Source of the DNA: Lentibacter algarum
GTDB lineage: Bacteria > Pseudomonadota > Alphaproteobacteria > Rhodobacterales > Rhodobacteraceae
DNA: 64,000 nucleotides
NCBI RefSeq assembly: GCF_018860975.1
Contig: NZ_JAHKQI010000008.1
Coordinates: 533,550-597,549, forward strand
Reading direction: 5' to 3'
Shown: positions 55,162-63,446 of the stretch, piece by piece
Layout of the letters: every line of letters starts with the position of its first letter
Numbering within the stretch: the first letter of the stretch is position 1
The notes under the pieces: model-generated
The model's database searches: none
Told to the model about the DNA's origin: nothing
Seen by the model: the letters and a program-made list of their open reading frames with translations, nothing else
Translations under genes and position numbers: made by a program

Positions 55162-56556
55162 CTAGTTGGTGATAATCTCCGGCCCCATCATCATATTGGG
55201 CAGGAACGTCGAAAGCGCCGGTATGTAGGTGATCATGATCAGGAACACAAAGAGCACCATCAGGAACGGCAGAGCCGCGCGTACGACGCCCATCATCGGC
55301 ATGCCAGCGACGCCAGAGGTGACAAACAGGTTAAGCCCCACAGGCGGCGTGATCATCCCGATCTCCATGTTGACCACCATGATGATACCAAGGTGAATTG
55401 GGTCAATCCCGAGTTCTATCGCGATCGGGAACACCAAGGGTGCTACGATCACAAGCAGCCCCGAAGGCTCCATGAACTGCCCGCCAATGAGCAAGATCAC
55501 ATTGACCACCACAAGGAACATCACCGGCCCGAAGCCCACATTGAGCATCGCATTGGCGACACTCTGCGGCACTTGCTCATCGGTCAGCACATGCTTGAGG
55601 ATCAACGCGTTGGCGATCACAAACATCAGCGTCACAGTGAGTTTGCCCGCTTCAAACAGCGTCTGGCGCGTGTCTTTGTCATACCACGCCGTGATGATCG
55701 CCTTAGGCTTTTGCAATAGGCTGAGGTTACGTGTGCCCTCTTCTGTGCTCAAAGGCCCCATGTCGCGGTAGACAAATGTGGCGATGATGAAGGCATAGAC
55801 CGCAGCCACCGCCGCCGCTTCTGTTGGCGTGAAAATAGCTTTGGTCACACCGGGGACACCATAGATGCCGACCATGATGATCACGATCAGGCCAAGGCCC
55901 CAAGCCGCCTCGCGGAAGCTGTCAAATATCTCGCGCCAGCCCTGCCACTCGCCTTTGGGCATGTTCTTGATCCGCGCCATAATGTAGATCGCAATCATCA
56001 GCATGAGGCCAGCCATCAGGCCCGGAATGACACCGGCAAGGAACATACGACCAACAGACACTTCAACTGCCGCCGCATAGACAACCATGACGATCGAAGG
56101 CGGAATGAGAATGCCAAGCGTGCCCGCGTTACAGATAACGCCCGCAGCAAACTCTTTGGTATACCCCGCCTGCGTCATTGCCGCGATCACGATCGAGCCA
56201 ATGGCCACAACCGTCGCTGGCGACGAGCCCGACAAAGCCGCGAAAAGCATGCAGGCAAAGACACCCGCAATCGCGAGACCGCCGCGCAAATGCCCGACAC
56301 AAGCGATGGAAAAACGGATGATCCGCTTGGCCACACCACCGGTTGACATAAATGACGACGCAAGGATGAAAAACGGGATCGCCAGCAGCGTTGAATGGCC
56401 CTCAAAAGCGGCGAACAACGTCTGTGCAACCGAGGCCAATGTGCTGTCAGAGTAAACCAGCAAAAAAAGGATCGACGACAAACCGAGGCTCACCGCGATG
56501 GGAACGCCGATCATCATCATTCCGATAATCAGCAAAAACAGCAGAGCAACTTGCAT
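55162..56556 (-). CDS. dctM: TRAP transporter large membrane subunit
   Basis: 464 residues with about 12 membrane helices, the transport-forming subunit of a tripartite ATP-independent periplasmic transporter. MMMIGVPIAVSLGLSS, ALSGSSPATVVAIGSIVIAAM and GVICNAGTLGILIPPSIVMVVYA are DctM blocks, as is NMEIGMITPPVGLNLFVTSG. Its ATG overlaps the dctQ stop by one base. A cytoplasmic loop near residue 290 (STEEGTRNLSLLQKPKA) is a little longer than average. Confidence 0.94.
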   Translation of the reverse strand: MQVALLFLLIIGMMMIGVPIAVSLGLSSILFLLVYSDSTLASVAQTLFAAFEGHSTLLAIPFFILASSFMSTGGVAKRIIRFSIACVGHLRGGLAIAGVFACMLFAALSGSSPATVVAIGSIVIAAMTQAGYTKEFAAGVICNAGTLGILIPPSIVMVVYAAAVEVSVGRMFLAGVIPGLMAGLMLMIAIYIMARIKNMPKGEWQGWREIFDSFREAAWGLGLIVIIMVGIYGVPGVTKAIFTPTEAAAVAAVYAFIIATFVYRDMGPLSTEEGTRNLSLLQKPKAIITAWYDKDTRQTLFEAGKLTVTLMFVIANALILKHVLTDEQVPQSVANAMLNVGFGPVMFLVVVNVILLIGGQFMEPSGLLVIVAPLVFPIAIELGIDPIHLGIIMVVNMEIGMITPPVGLNLFVTSGVAGMPMMGVVRAALPFLMVLFVFLIMITYIPALSTFLPNMMMGPEIITN

Positions 56557-57284
56557 TAGCTTTTCTCCCCGGTTTTGATCTCGCCGCGCGCTGCACGCAT
56601 TTCATCGAGGTCATCCTCGACTTCGTGACTGGCAACAATGCGGTCAATGCGCCCTGCCCAAACAGCTAATCCCATCTGCACAAAACGGAAAATCAGCAAA
56701 GCCATCGACAACGGCAGCACAAGATACGGCACCAAACGCGGCAGCTTTTCGTATGCGTCGCCATCGTTGAACATGCCTTCCAAAAACTTGAAGGCGCCCG
56801 GGTTTGGCACGCTTTCAACCTCATACCAGCCCTTGCCGCGGAAGTTTTCCTCAAACCCGAGCGGGAACCAACGGCCCTCGGTTGCGGGCAGGTTGGCGAA
56901 ATTGGCCCAGTAGTCCCATGAGCCTTTCATAAGTAAGAACGCATAGATCAAGCAAAGCACGATCGACACCAAAGCCAACATACGCCGCTTGGGCACAGCC
57001 AGAAGGTTCACAACCGCATCAACGCCCAAATGCGCGTTTTTCTTCACAGCATACGAGGCCCCTAAAAGCCCGAGCCAGCCGAACATAAACACCGTCAACT
57101 CACCGCCCCACAAACCGATATTCTCAAGCTTGAGAAACTCGATGAAAGCTGGTGGATCATTGGCAAACGCCTTGCGCACGATCACGTTGATAAAGGTAAT
57201 CATGGTCATCATCCCGAGGATGAAAGCCAGTATCGTCTCTTCGATTTTGTCGGTAAAAGTCGCATTTGCGCTGGTCGTGCTCAT
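56556..57284 (-). CDS. dctQ: TRAP transporter small membrane subunit
   Basis: 242 residues, four helices, the DctQ partner that supports DctM. The first helix (FILGMMTMITFINVIVRKAF) and SYAVKKNAHLGVDAVVNLL are family-typical. Between helices 3 and 4 there is an insert of about 65 residues (PATEGRWFPLGFEENFRGKG and on) facing the periplasm; DctQ proteins are often near 170 residues. The hydrophilic tail is acidic. It lies 85 bases after dctP, with a hairpin between. Confidence 0.9.
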   Translation of the reverse strand: MSTTSANATFTDKIEETILAFILGMMTMITFINVIVRKAFANDPPAFIEFLKLENIGLWGGELTVFMFGWLGLLGASYAVKKNAHLGVDAVVNLLAVPKRRMLALVSIVLCLIYAFLLMKGSWDYWANFANLPATEGRWFPLGFEENFRGKGWYEVESVPNPGAFKFLEGMFNDGDAYEKLPRLVPYLVLPLSMALLIFRFVQMGLAVWAGRIDRIVASHEVEDDLDEMRAARGEIKTGEKS

Positions 57285-57327
57285 ATGCTTGCCCCCCTTG
57301 CAGCCCCACGCCTCCCAACGTGGCTTG

Positions 57328-57360
57328 TAAAAAGGGCGGGCCGTATAATTGGCCCGCCCT
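57328..57360 (-). terminator. Hairpin between dctP and dctQ
   Basis: On the minus strand AGGGCGGGCC-AATTATAC-GGCCCGCCCT is a perfect 10-bp stem followed by TTTTTACA. It lies inside the operon, 9 bases past the dctP stop, so it likely acts as a partial terminator or mRNA-end stabiliser giving more DctP than DctQM. Confidence 0.8.
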
Positions 57361-57369
57361 CATTTTGGC

Positions 57370-58371
57370 TTACATGCCGGTGTTGATCTTCTGAACCGCG
57401 TCGATGTTCTCTTGGCCAACATCGTCAGCAAACTGTTCCCAAACCGGCTTCATAACATCAACCCAAGCTTGGCGTTGGTCTGCATCAAGCTCGCGCACAA
57501 CACCGCCAGCGTCGATCACAGCTTGGCGCGCGCCAGCGTTAACCGCTGTCGACTCTGCGTTGCGGGCCGTGGTTACTTCCGACAGAATGGTCATGAACTG
57601 GTCGCGCACGTCGGCGTCAAGCGAGTTCAGCCAATCAACGTTGGTCACAACGAGGTAGTCAATGATACCGTGGTTGGTTTCGGTGATCCCGTCCTGAACT
57701 TCAAAGAACTTTTTGCCATAGATGTTTGACCAAGTGTTCTCTTGCCCGTCAACAACACCCTGCTGGAGTGCGCCGTAAACTTCAGAAAAGGCCATTTTCT
57801 GTGGCGAGCCACCAATCGCTTGCATTTGCGCGACAAGCACATCTGAGGCCTGCACGCGGAACTTGAGGCCGTTGGCGTCAGTCGGCGCGATCAGCGGTTT
57901 GTTGGCGCTCATCTGCTTCATGCCATTGTGCCAGAAAGCAAGCCCCTGAAGGCCGCGCTTTTGCATGCTGTCAAGCATTGCCTGGCCTTCGGCGCCGTTC
58001 TGGAACGTGTCCACGGCAGAGATGTCTTTGAACATGAACGGCAAGTCAAACAGACGGAACTGCTTGGTGAACTTCTCGAACTTCGAGAGGCTCGGCGCGG
58101 CAAGCTGAACATCACCCTGAAGCATGGCTTCGAGCACTTTGTTGTCATCATAAAGCGTCGAGTTCGGGAAGACTTCAAGGCACATCTTGCCGTTCATCTC
58201 ATCATTGATGCGCTGCTCCAAAAGCGAGGCGGCAATGCCCTTCGGGTGTTTGTCGGTGTTGGTTACGTGGCTGAACTTGACGACGATCTCGCCATCATCA
58301 CAGGCCGCCGAAACGGCACCCGCGGAAACAGTCATCGTCAAAGCGGCAAGCGCTGCTGTCATAAATTTCAT
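57370..58371 (-). CDS. dctP: TRAP transporter substrate-binding protein
   Basis: 333 residues. MKFMTAALAALTMTVSAGAVSA is a signal peptide, and the mature protein starts ACDDGEIVVKFSHVTNTDKHPKG. LKFRVQASDVLVAQMQAIGGSPQKMAFSEVYGALQQGVVDGQENTWSNIYGKKF contains the conserved Arg that binds the carboxylate of the ligand, as in C4-dicarboxylate DctP proteins. GGAGG precedes ATG 58371 by 8 bases. Its promoter region carries a TGTGCG-N6-CGCACA palindrome. C4-dicarboxylates such as succinate are the expected substrate given the neighbouring dctBD genes. Confidence 0.94.
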   Translation of the reverse strand: MKFMTAALAALTMTVSAGAVSAACDDGEIVVKFSHVTNTDKHPKGIAASLLEQRINDEMNGKMCLEVFPNSTLYDDNKVLEAMLQGDVQLAAPSLSKFEKFTKQFRLFDLPFMFKDISAVDTFQNGAEGQAMLDSMQKRGLQGLAFWHNGMKQMSANKPLIAPTDANGLKFRVQASDVLVAQMQAIGGSPQKMAFSEVYGALQQGVVDGQENTWSNIYGKKFFEVQDGITETNHGIIDYLVVTNVDWLNSLDADVRDQFMTILSEVTTARNAESTAVNAGARQAVIDAGGVVRELDADQRQAWVDVMKPVWEQFADDVGQENIDAVQKINTGM

Positions 58372-58527
58372 GTTGGTCTCCTCCCAGAGTTTAGTATCGC
58401 GTGTAGAATCACATAGCGCAGCCATCAGCTGCCCTGTGCCGGCTATGCTCGTGCTTTGAGCAAATGCACGCAAGCCTCAAGTGAATGCCAATAAAAGCAG
58501 GGACTTACGTCTAGACGCGGCTTGATA

Positions 58528-58545
58528 TGTGCGAAATTCCGCACA
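58528..58545. promoter_or_regulatory. Candidate DctD enhancer site upstream of dctP
   Basis: TGTGCG-AAATTC-CGCACA is an 18-base palindrome with perfect 6-base arms, centred about 165 bases before the dctP start, the place and form of known DctD enhancer sites. A second perfect palindrome, CGTCTAGACG, lies at 58508-58517. I could not find a sigma-54 promoter with correct GG-N10-GC spacing and sequence. Confidence 0.6.
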
Positions 58546-58548
58546 AAC

Positions 58549-59019
58549 CTAGCGGTTAAAACTACCCGTTTCCCAAGTCAGCCCGAAGCTCAAAAGCCCG
58601 TCCGCGCCGCCCGCGGTCATCGGAACCAATTGCACAAAAACGTGCCCTTGCCTCAGATGAAGCCCGCCAATCGCGACAACATCACCGGCAATATGCGTGT
58701 TAAAGCGCCGCCCATCCTTAGGGTACCAAGCCAGCCCGCCAAACAGGCTCAAGTCACCACTTTTCCAGCGCGTCAGCGGGTAATGCGCCGTTGCGGCCAG
58801 TGATCCACGCTCATAGCTGTTGACATAGGCCCCGAAAGAATAAGCCCAGGTCTCACGTTCCCAGGTCGCAAACAACCCGGGGTTCAACTCGTTAAAGCCC
58901 GTCGCGCCAATATGCTTGCTGCCCAACAACACAGAAAATCTGTCAGGGCCGGCATTGCTCGCTGAGGCCGTCATCATCGCCAGCCCAAGGCATCCCGCAA
59001 ATCGGATGAGTTTCAACAT
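58549..59019 (-). CDS. Small barrel-like exported protein
   Basis: 156 residues from ATG 59019, with signal peptide MLKLIRFAGCLGLAMMTASASNA. The mature part alternates aromatic and polar residues in short strands (RFSVLLGSKHIGATGFNELNPG, WAYSFGAYVNSYERGSLAATAHYPL, GDLSLFGGLAWYP, GHVFVQLVPM, GLLSFGLTWETGSF), the look of an 8-strand outer-membrane barrel ending in a Phe-rich strand. I do not recognise a proven family; it could be an enzyme or a porin-like protein. It stands between dctBD and dctP on the same strand. Confidence 0.75.
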   Translation of the reverse strand: MLKLIRFAGCLGLAMMTASASNAGPDRFSVLLGSKHIGATGFNELNPGLFATWERETWAYSFGAYVNSYERGSLAATAHYPLTRWKSGDLSLFGGLAWYPKDGRRFNTHIAGDVVAIGGLHLRQGHVFVQLVPMTAGGADGLLSFGLTWETGSFNR

Positions 59020-59107
59020 TGGTTCTTCCCCATACCGTCCTCCAAATACGCGCCGCCCCATTGTGTTCACACTGCAGGTCCGTCAGTGCGCTCAGGGTGG
59101 CCATAAC

Positions 59108-59731
59108 TCAATCCCTAAAGTCTTCTGGCCTGATCTCATAACGCGCCAGCTTGTCGTAAAGCGTCTTGCGTGGCAGGTTGAGCGCCGTGGCGGCCGCGCT
59201 GGCCTTGCCATGGTGGCGTTGCATCGCCGAAACGAGTAACGCCTTTTCAACATCAGCCATCTGTTCCGCCAAGCCTGCCCCTCTTTCACCGCTTATCCCG
59301 GCAATCAACTGGTTAACTTCACCTATCCTGACTTTTGCAGTCAATCGCCGGTTCTCCAGCACCAGCCAACGCGCTTTCAATGCACGTTTGATCACACGAA
59401 CCAATGCCTCCGACGCGCTCGGTTTCTCCAGAAAGTCAAATGCTCCCTCGCCCATGGCCTTCACTGCCATCGGGATGTCGCCCTCGCCCGTCAGCAAGAC
59501 CACTGGCAATTCGGGGTCAACCTCCTGCACATATCCAAGCAAGTGAAATCCGTCACGACCGGGCATGCGCATATCGCTCAAGATCACACCGTCAAACTCG
59601 CGGGTGATGTGGTCTTTGGCCTCAACGAACGAGCCTGCGCTCAACGGGTTCAACTCTTCCAGCTGTAAGGTCTGCATCAAAGCCTCGCGCACGGCGCGGT
59701 CATCATCCACGATCAATACCCGACGTATCAT
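59108..59731 (-). CDS. dctD: Short DctD-like response regulator lacking the AAA+ domain
   Basis: 207 residues where DctD is normally near 440. Residues 1-120 are a complete receiver with acidic pocket VDDDRAV and phospho-acceptor Asp 53 (VILSDMRMPG). A linker of about 40 residues follows, then a Fis-type helix-turn-helix at 158-207 (EKALLVSAMQRHHGKASAAATALNLPRKTLYDKLARY), very DctD-like. The central sigma-54 activation ATPase (Walker A, GAFTGA) is absent, with no stop or frameshift in its place. It overlaps dctB in ATGA. It could regulate as a simple activator or repressor, like RegA. Confidence 0.88.
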   Translation of the reverse strand: MIRRVLIVDDDRAVREALMQTLQLEELNPLSAGSFVEAKDHITREFDGVILSDMRMPGRDGFHLLGYVQEVDPELPVVLLTGEGDIPMAVKAMGEGAFDFLEKPSASEALVRVIKRALKARWLVLENRRLTAKVRIGEVNQLIAGISGERGAGLAEQMADVEKALLVSAMQRHHGKASAAATALNLPRKTLYDKLARYEIRPEDFRD

Positions 59732-61428
59732 GCGGCTTTTCCCTTCCATCGTTCGAGCTCAACGGTAAACTCTGCGCCCTTGGCTGTGTTGCGGCCCGTG
59801 ATATTGCCGCCAAAACTCTGCACCAACCCATATGAGATCGATAGCCCCAGGCCCATCCCGTCTTCCATACCGCCAACCTCCTTGGTCGTGTAAAACGGGT
59901 CAAACATCTTTTCGGTGTCAGCGATGCCGGGGCCGGTGTCGCGCACGCTCACCTTCAGCCGCTCCTGCCCCCTGATCGCGATGGTAATGCTCTTGTCAGC
60001 CGCCAGTTCACCAACCTGCGCACCCATCGCGTCAGCCGCGTTGTTTATCAGGTTTACAAACACCTGCTCAAGCCTGACTTCACCACCAAGCACATACACC
60101 GGGGCGTTGGGAACGGGCCAGTCAAGGGTAACACCATCAGCTTTGAGCCTTGCGCCGGTTAGCTCACAGGCTGTCTTGAGCACTTGCACCAAATCAACAC
60201 AGCCCATCGGCTCGTGTTCGTTGCGCGAAAAGGCCCGCAGGTTCTTGATGATCCGCCCCGCCCGCTGCGACAATGCTGCAATCCGGCTCAGGTTTTCGCC
60301 CGCCGTTTCCGTGTCGCCGCGTTGCAAAAACCTCTGGCCGTTTTGGGCAAATTGTTGAATGGCCATCAGCGGTTGGTTCAGTTCGTGGCTGATACCCGCA
60401 CTCATTTGCCCAAGCGCACTCAGTTTACCGGCCTGCACAAGCTCGGCCTGTGTGCGCCGCAACTCGGCAGTGCGCGCTTCAACGCGCCCCTCAAGTTGCT
60501 GGTTGGCGAAAACAAGAGCCCGTCGCCGTTCAGTGACCAAAAACAAGATAGCCCCAAACGCCACGCACACCGCCGCAAAGGCCGCCGCTTGCAACCCTGC
60601 AAGCCGCTCAGCGGGCGTAATGTCAACCAGTGCTTCGGCGCGCATTCCGATGACAGGCAGATCCTTCACCAAGTGCAATCCGCGTTGGGCTATATACGGG
60701 CCCAAATCAAGCTGCCAAATCGGCTCACCAAATATGCTCTTGGTTTCTATTGGTTGTTCACGACCGTTGGCAAAACGAACCCTTTGCGCTGCGGCATCGA
60801 TGGTCGCAAACAGCAACTCCGAGCGGTTGCTGATAAATATCTCGCCGCCAGCATCGGTGAAAAACACCGCCGGTCGCGACGAGCGCCAACCGAACTCGAC
60901 CTCGTCAATGTCAACAACAACCAAAAGCGTTGCCTCCGGCTTACCGGCCTTGTTAAAAAAGGGAGCCGCAAAAAAGTAGGCCCTCTTGCCTTCGCTCAGC
61001 CGTCCGTGTCCGGTGCCAAGCGCCCCCTGCCGCGCCCGCGTCACCCAAGGCCCGCGCAGCGCAGCAGCTTCAGCGACATCATCGGTTCCGGCAAGCACAC
61101 GGCCCTGAAAATCAGTGTAGTAAAGCGCCAGCGCACCGGTTTTGTCCGCCGCACCACGAAGCATGCTCTCCGCCGCGTCACGTTCTCCGCCCTGTATCAA
61201 CGCCGACAAATCAGGATGGTCAGCCATCATGACCGCCAGCTCCTGATAACGCCTCAGGCGCGAAGTCAGCCTGTCTTCTGCCAGCGCTATATCCGATTGC
61301 CCACGCGCTTTGATCTGCGCCATCGCCTGTCCAAGCCCTTGGCGATAAACGCCATAGCTCAACACCATAACGGCGGCCAAGAAACCGAGCACAAGGCCCG
61401 AACGTTGCCAAAAACCTCTCTCCATCAC
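59728..61428 (-). CDS. dctB: C4-dicarboxylate sensor histidine kinase DctB
   Basis: 566 residues. One helix at 10-28, a periplasmic double-PAS-like sensor to about residue 270, a second helix (LQAAAFAAVCVAFGAILFLV), a coiled-coil linker, and a kinase core. The His box is GISHELNQPLMAIQQFAQNG, the N box VFVNLINNAADAMGAQ, and the G boxes DTGPGIAD and GMGLGLSISYGLV. It should phosphorylate the DctD-like protein encoded next, whose ATG lies in its stop codon. Its start is 56 bases from the divergent P450 gene. Confidence 0.93.
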   Translation of the reverse strand: MMERGFWQRSGLVLGFLAAVMVLSYGVYRQGLGQAMAQIKARGQSDIALAEDRLTSRLRRYQELAVMMADHPDLSALIQGGERDAAESMLRGAADKTGALALYYTDFQGRVLAGTDDVAEAAALRGPWVTRARQGALGTGHGRLSEGKRAYFFAAPFFNKAGKPEATLLVVVDIDEVEFGWRSSRPAVFFTDAGGEIFISNRSELLFATIDAAAQRVRFANGREQPIETKSIFGEPIWQLDLGPYIAQRGLHLVKDLPVIGMRAEALVDITPAERLAGLQAAAFAAVCVAFGAILFLVTERRRALVFANQQLEGRVEARTAELRRTQAELVQAGKLSALGQMSAGISHELNQPLMAIQQFAQNGQRFLQRGDTETAGENLSRIAALSQRAGRIIKNLRAFSRNEHEPMGCVDLVQVLKTACELTGARLKADGVTLDWPVPNAPVYVLGGEVRLEQVFVNLINNAADAMGAQVGELAADKSITIAIRGQERLKVSVRDTGPGIADTEKMFDPFYTTKEVGGMEDGMGLGLSISYGLVQSFGGNITGRNTAKGAEFTVELERWKGKAA

Positions 61429-61484
61429 AACTGCATAGCTCTATCAGCCTTGCCTTGAAAGCTTGAAGCGCTCACAACACTGCA

Positions 61485-62651
61485 ATGCAAAGTGTTTCCC
61501 AATCCCCGACCGAACCCGCCTTCGTGCAAAACCCCTACCCGTTCTATGCAAGGGCGCGTGCCAGCGGCGATCTCGTCTTTTGGGAAGAGTTCAACATGCC
61601 CTGCGCCACAACCCACAAAGCTGTGCACGCTTTCCTGAGAGACAAGCGCTTTGGCCGCGAGTGCCCAGCCGAGCTTAGTGCAAAGCCGCCGCTGCATCTG
61701 TCCGACTTTTACGCGCTCGAAAGCCATTCGATGCTCGAGCTTGAGGCCCCGCGTCACACCCGGTTGCGCAGCTTGGTGCTGCGGGCCTTCACCTCGCGTC
61801 GCATTAAAGAGCTCGCCCCCGAGATCGAACACCTCTGCCACAGCCTGATCGACGCTTTCCCTGAGGATGCTCCGTTTGATTTGTTGCCAAGCTATTGCAC
61901 ACCGCTTCCGGTGGTCATTATCTGCCGTCTCCTCGGCGTGCCCGAAGAGATGGCCCCCGAACTGCTCAAATGGTCGAACGATATGGTCAGCCTCTATCAG
62001 GCCCGCCGCACACCCGAGATCGAACAGACCGCCAACGCGGCAGCGCGCGACTTTGCCGCCTTCATGCGCTCATACGTTGATAAACGCCGCCAAAGCCCTG
62101 CCGATGATCTGATCTCGGAACTGATCGCAGCCGAAGAAGACGGCGCCAAACTCAGCACCGACGAGCTGATCGCAACCTGCATTCTCCTGCTCAACGCGGG
62201 TCACGAGGCAACAGTGCACACACTTGGCAACGGCGTCAAAACCCTGCTCTCGCACGGCGGTTTGGTCGCCGACAGCCAAACCGTTGAAGAAATCCTGCGC
62301 TATGATCCGCCCCTGCACATGTTCACGCGCTACGCCTATGAGGATGTCACCCTGTTTGAACACAGCTTCAAACGCGGCGATCAAATCGCGCTGCTCCTCG
62401 CCTCTTCGGGCCGCGACAGCGCGCAGTGGGACACCGCTGACAAATTTGATCCGGCCCGCAACGTCAGCACCAACCATGCTTTCGGCGGCGGTGCACATTT
62501 CTGCGTCGGCGCGCCCCTCGCCCGCCTGGAGCTGCTTATAGCCTTACAAACGCTCCACGCACGCTGCCCGAACCTGCGCAGCGCCGCGCCCTCAGAATAC
62601 GCCAACCTCTACCACTTCCACGGGCTAAAAACCCTCATGGTATCGACCTGA
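61485..62651 (+). CDS. Cytochrome P450
   Basis: 388-residue soluble bacterial P450. The heme-binding loop is FGGGAHFCVGAPLARLE with ligand Cys 340; the ExxR motif is in EEILRYDPPLHMFTRYA and the I-helix oxygen-activation motif is LLNAGHEATVHTLGNG (Gly-His-Glu-Ala-Thr). Residue AGHEAT departs slightly from the usual AGxET or AGxDT. The substrate is not identifiable. No ferredoxin gene adjoins, although a ferredoxin-NADP reductase gene lies 0.8 kb downstream. No good ribosome-binding site precedes the ATG. Confidence 0.92.
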   Translation: MQSVSQSPTEPAFVQNPYPFYARARASGDLVFWEEFNMPCATTHKAVHAFLRDKRFGRECPAELSAKPPLHLSDFYALESHSMLELEAPRHTRLRSLVLRAFTSRRIKELAPEIEHLCHSLIDAFPEDAPFDLLPSYCTPLPVVIICRLLGVPEEMAPELLKWSNDMVSLYQARRTPEIEQTANAAARDFAAFMRSYVDKRRQSPADDLISELIAAEEDGAKLSTDELIATCILLLNAGHEATVHTLGNGVKTLLSHGGLVADSQTVEEILRYDPPLHMFTRYAYEDVTLFEHSFKRGDQIALLLASSGRDSAQWDTADKFDPARNVSTNHAFGGGAHFCVGAPLARLELLIALQTLHARCPNLRSAAPSEYANLYHFHGLKTLMVST

Positions 62652-62744
62652 TCTTTTTCTTGGTCTAAATATCCATCCGACTGCTCGCAGCAAACACACC
62701 CTGTCAGTTTACACAGCTGCCCTTGCTATGCACCTGCGGAACTT

Positions 62745-62761
62745 GAGGGGAAGCGCCCCTC
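62745..62761. terminator. Short hairpin between P450 gene and lrp-family gene
   Basis: GAGGGG-AAGCG-CCCCTC is a 6-bp GC stem between two facing genes, without T-run. It may end transcription weakly. Confidence 0.35.
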
Positions 62762-62767
62762 ATCATC

Positions 62768-63229
62768 TCAGAGAGGCAATGCTGTCGTCGATTTGATCTC
62801 TTCCATCGACAGTAGCGCCGTCACATTGTGAATCTTCACTTCCGAAATCAGCGCCTGATAGAACACATCATAAGCCCGCGCGTTGGGAACGCGCACCTTG
62901 AGAATGTAGTCAATATCCCCTGCCAGCCTGTGTGCTTCCATAACTTCGGGCCGGGCTTGCAGGCTGTGCAAAAACGTCTCCTGCCAGTCAGCCTCGTGCT
63001 CGCTGGTGCGGATAAGCACGAAAAAGCAAGCCTCCAGGCCGAGCGACTCAGCGTCCAGAAGCACAGTTGTTTGTAAGATCACACCTCTCTCGCGCATTTT
63101 GCGAATGCGGTTCCACACAGGCGTTTTTGAGCTTCCGACCTGCTTTGCGATCTCGTCAAGCGATTGCCCGCCATCGCGTTGCAACTGTCCCAAAATCTTA
63201 CGATCGAGCTCATCAAGTTTTACGTTCAC
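62768..63229 (-). CDS. Lrp/AsnC family regulator
   Basis: 153 residues: helix-turn-helix at 1-60 (LDELDRKILGQLQRDGGQSLDEIAKQVGSSKTPVWNRIRKMRERGVI), then the RAM ligand-binding domain (RPEVMEAHRLAGDIDYILKVRVPNARAYDVFY). The closing segment VTALLSMEEIKSTTALPL is typical of Lrp relatives. Such proteins sense amino acids and act as octamers. It faces the P450 gene and is divergent from the ferredoxin reductase gene, with a 217-base gap; its targets are unknown but autoregulation is usual. Confidence 0.92.
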   Translation of the reverse strand: MNVKLDELDRKILGQLQRDGGQSLDEIAKQVGSSKTPVWNRIRKMRERGVILQTTVLLDAESLGLEACFFVLIRTSEHEADWQETFLHSLQARPEVMEAHRLAGDIDYILKVRVPNARAYDVFYQALISEVKIHNVTALLSMEEIKSTTALPL

Positions 63230-63446
63230 CGCAGCCTCCAGTCACAAATCAGCAATATGTCAGAACATTTGTTCCGCTTTTGCGGCCCTTCTCAGCCAAT
63301 ATCGAAACCACTTCCCGCAGGCAAGCCTCAATGCAGTAAGTTCAGAGCCGCATCAAAAACCCCCTTCACCTGATCTATCTCAATGACTACTAAGCAGCAT
63401 CGGCATAGCCTATTGTCTGACCGAACTTCCAATTGCGAGATTTCCC

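Noticed and set aside
58380..58520. Possible sigma-54 promoters for dctP
   Set aside because: GG-GC pairs were found, but either the spacing was 9, 12 or 13 bases or the surrounding bases did not match; none was convincing.
60184..61458. 424-codon open frame antisense to dctB
   Set aside because: It mirrors an intact histidine kinase gene and carries no recognisable motif.
63370..63383. FNR-like CTGAT-N4-CTCAA before fpr
   Set aside because: Two mismatches to TTGAT-N4-ATCAA; too weak to call, though the position would suit redox control.
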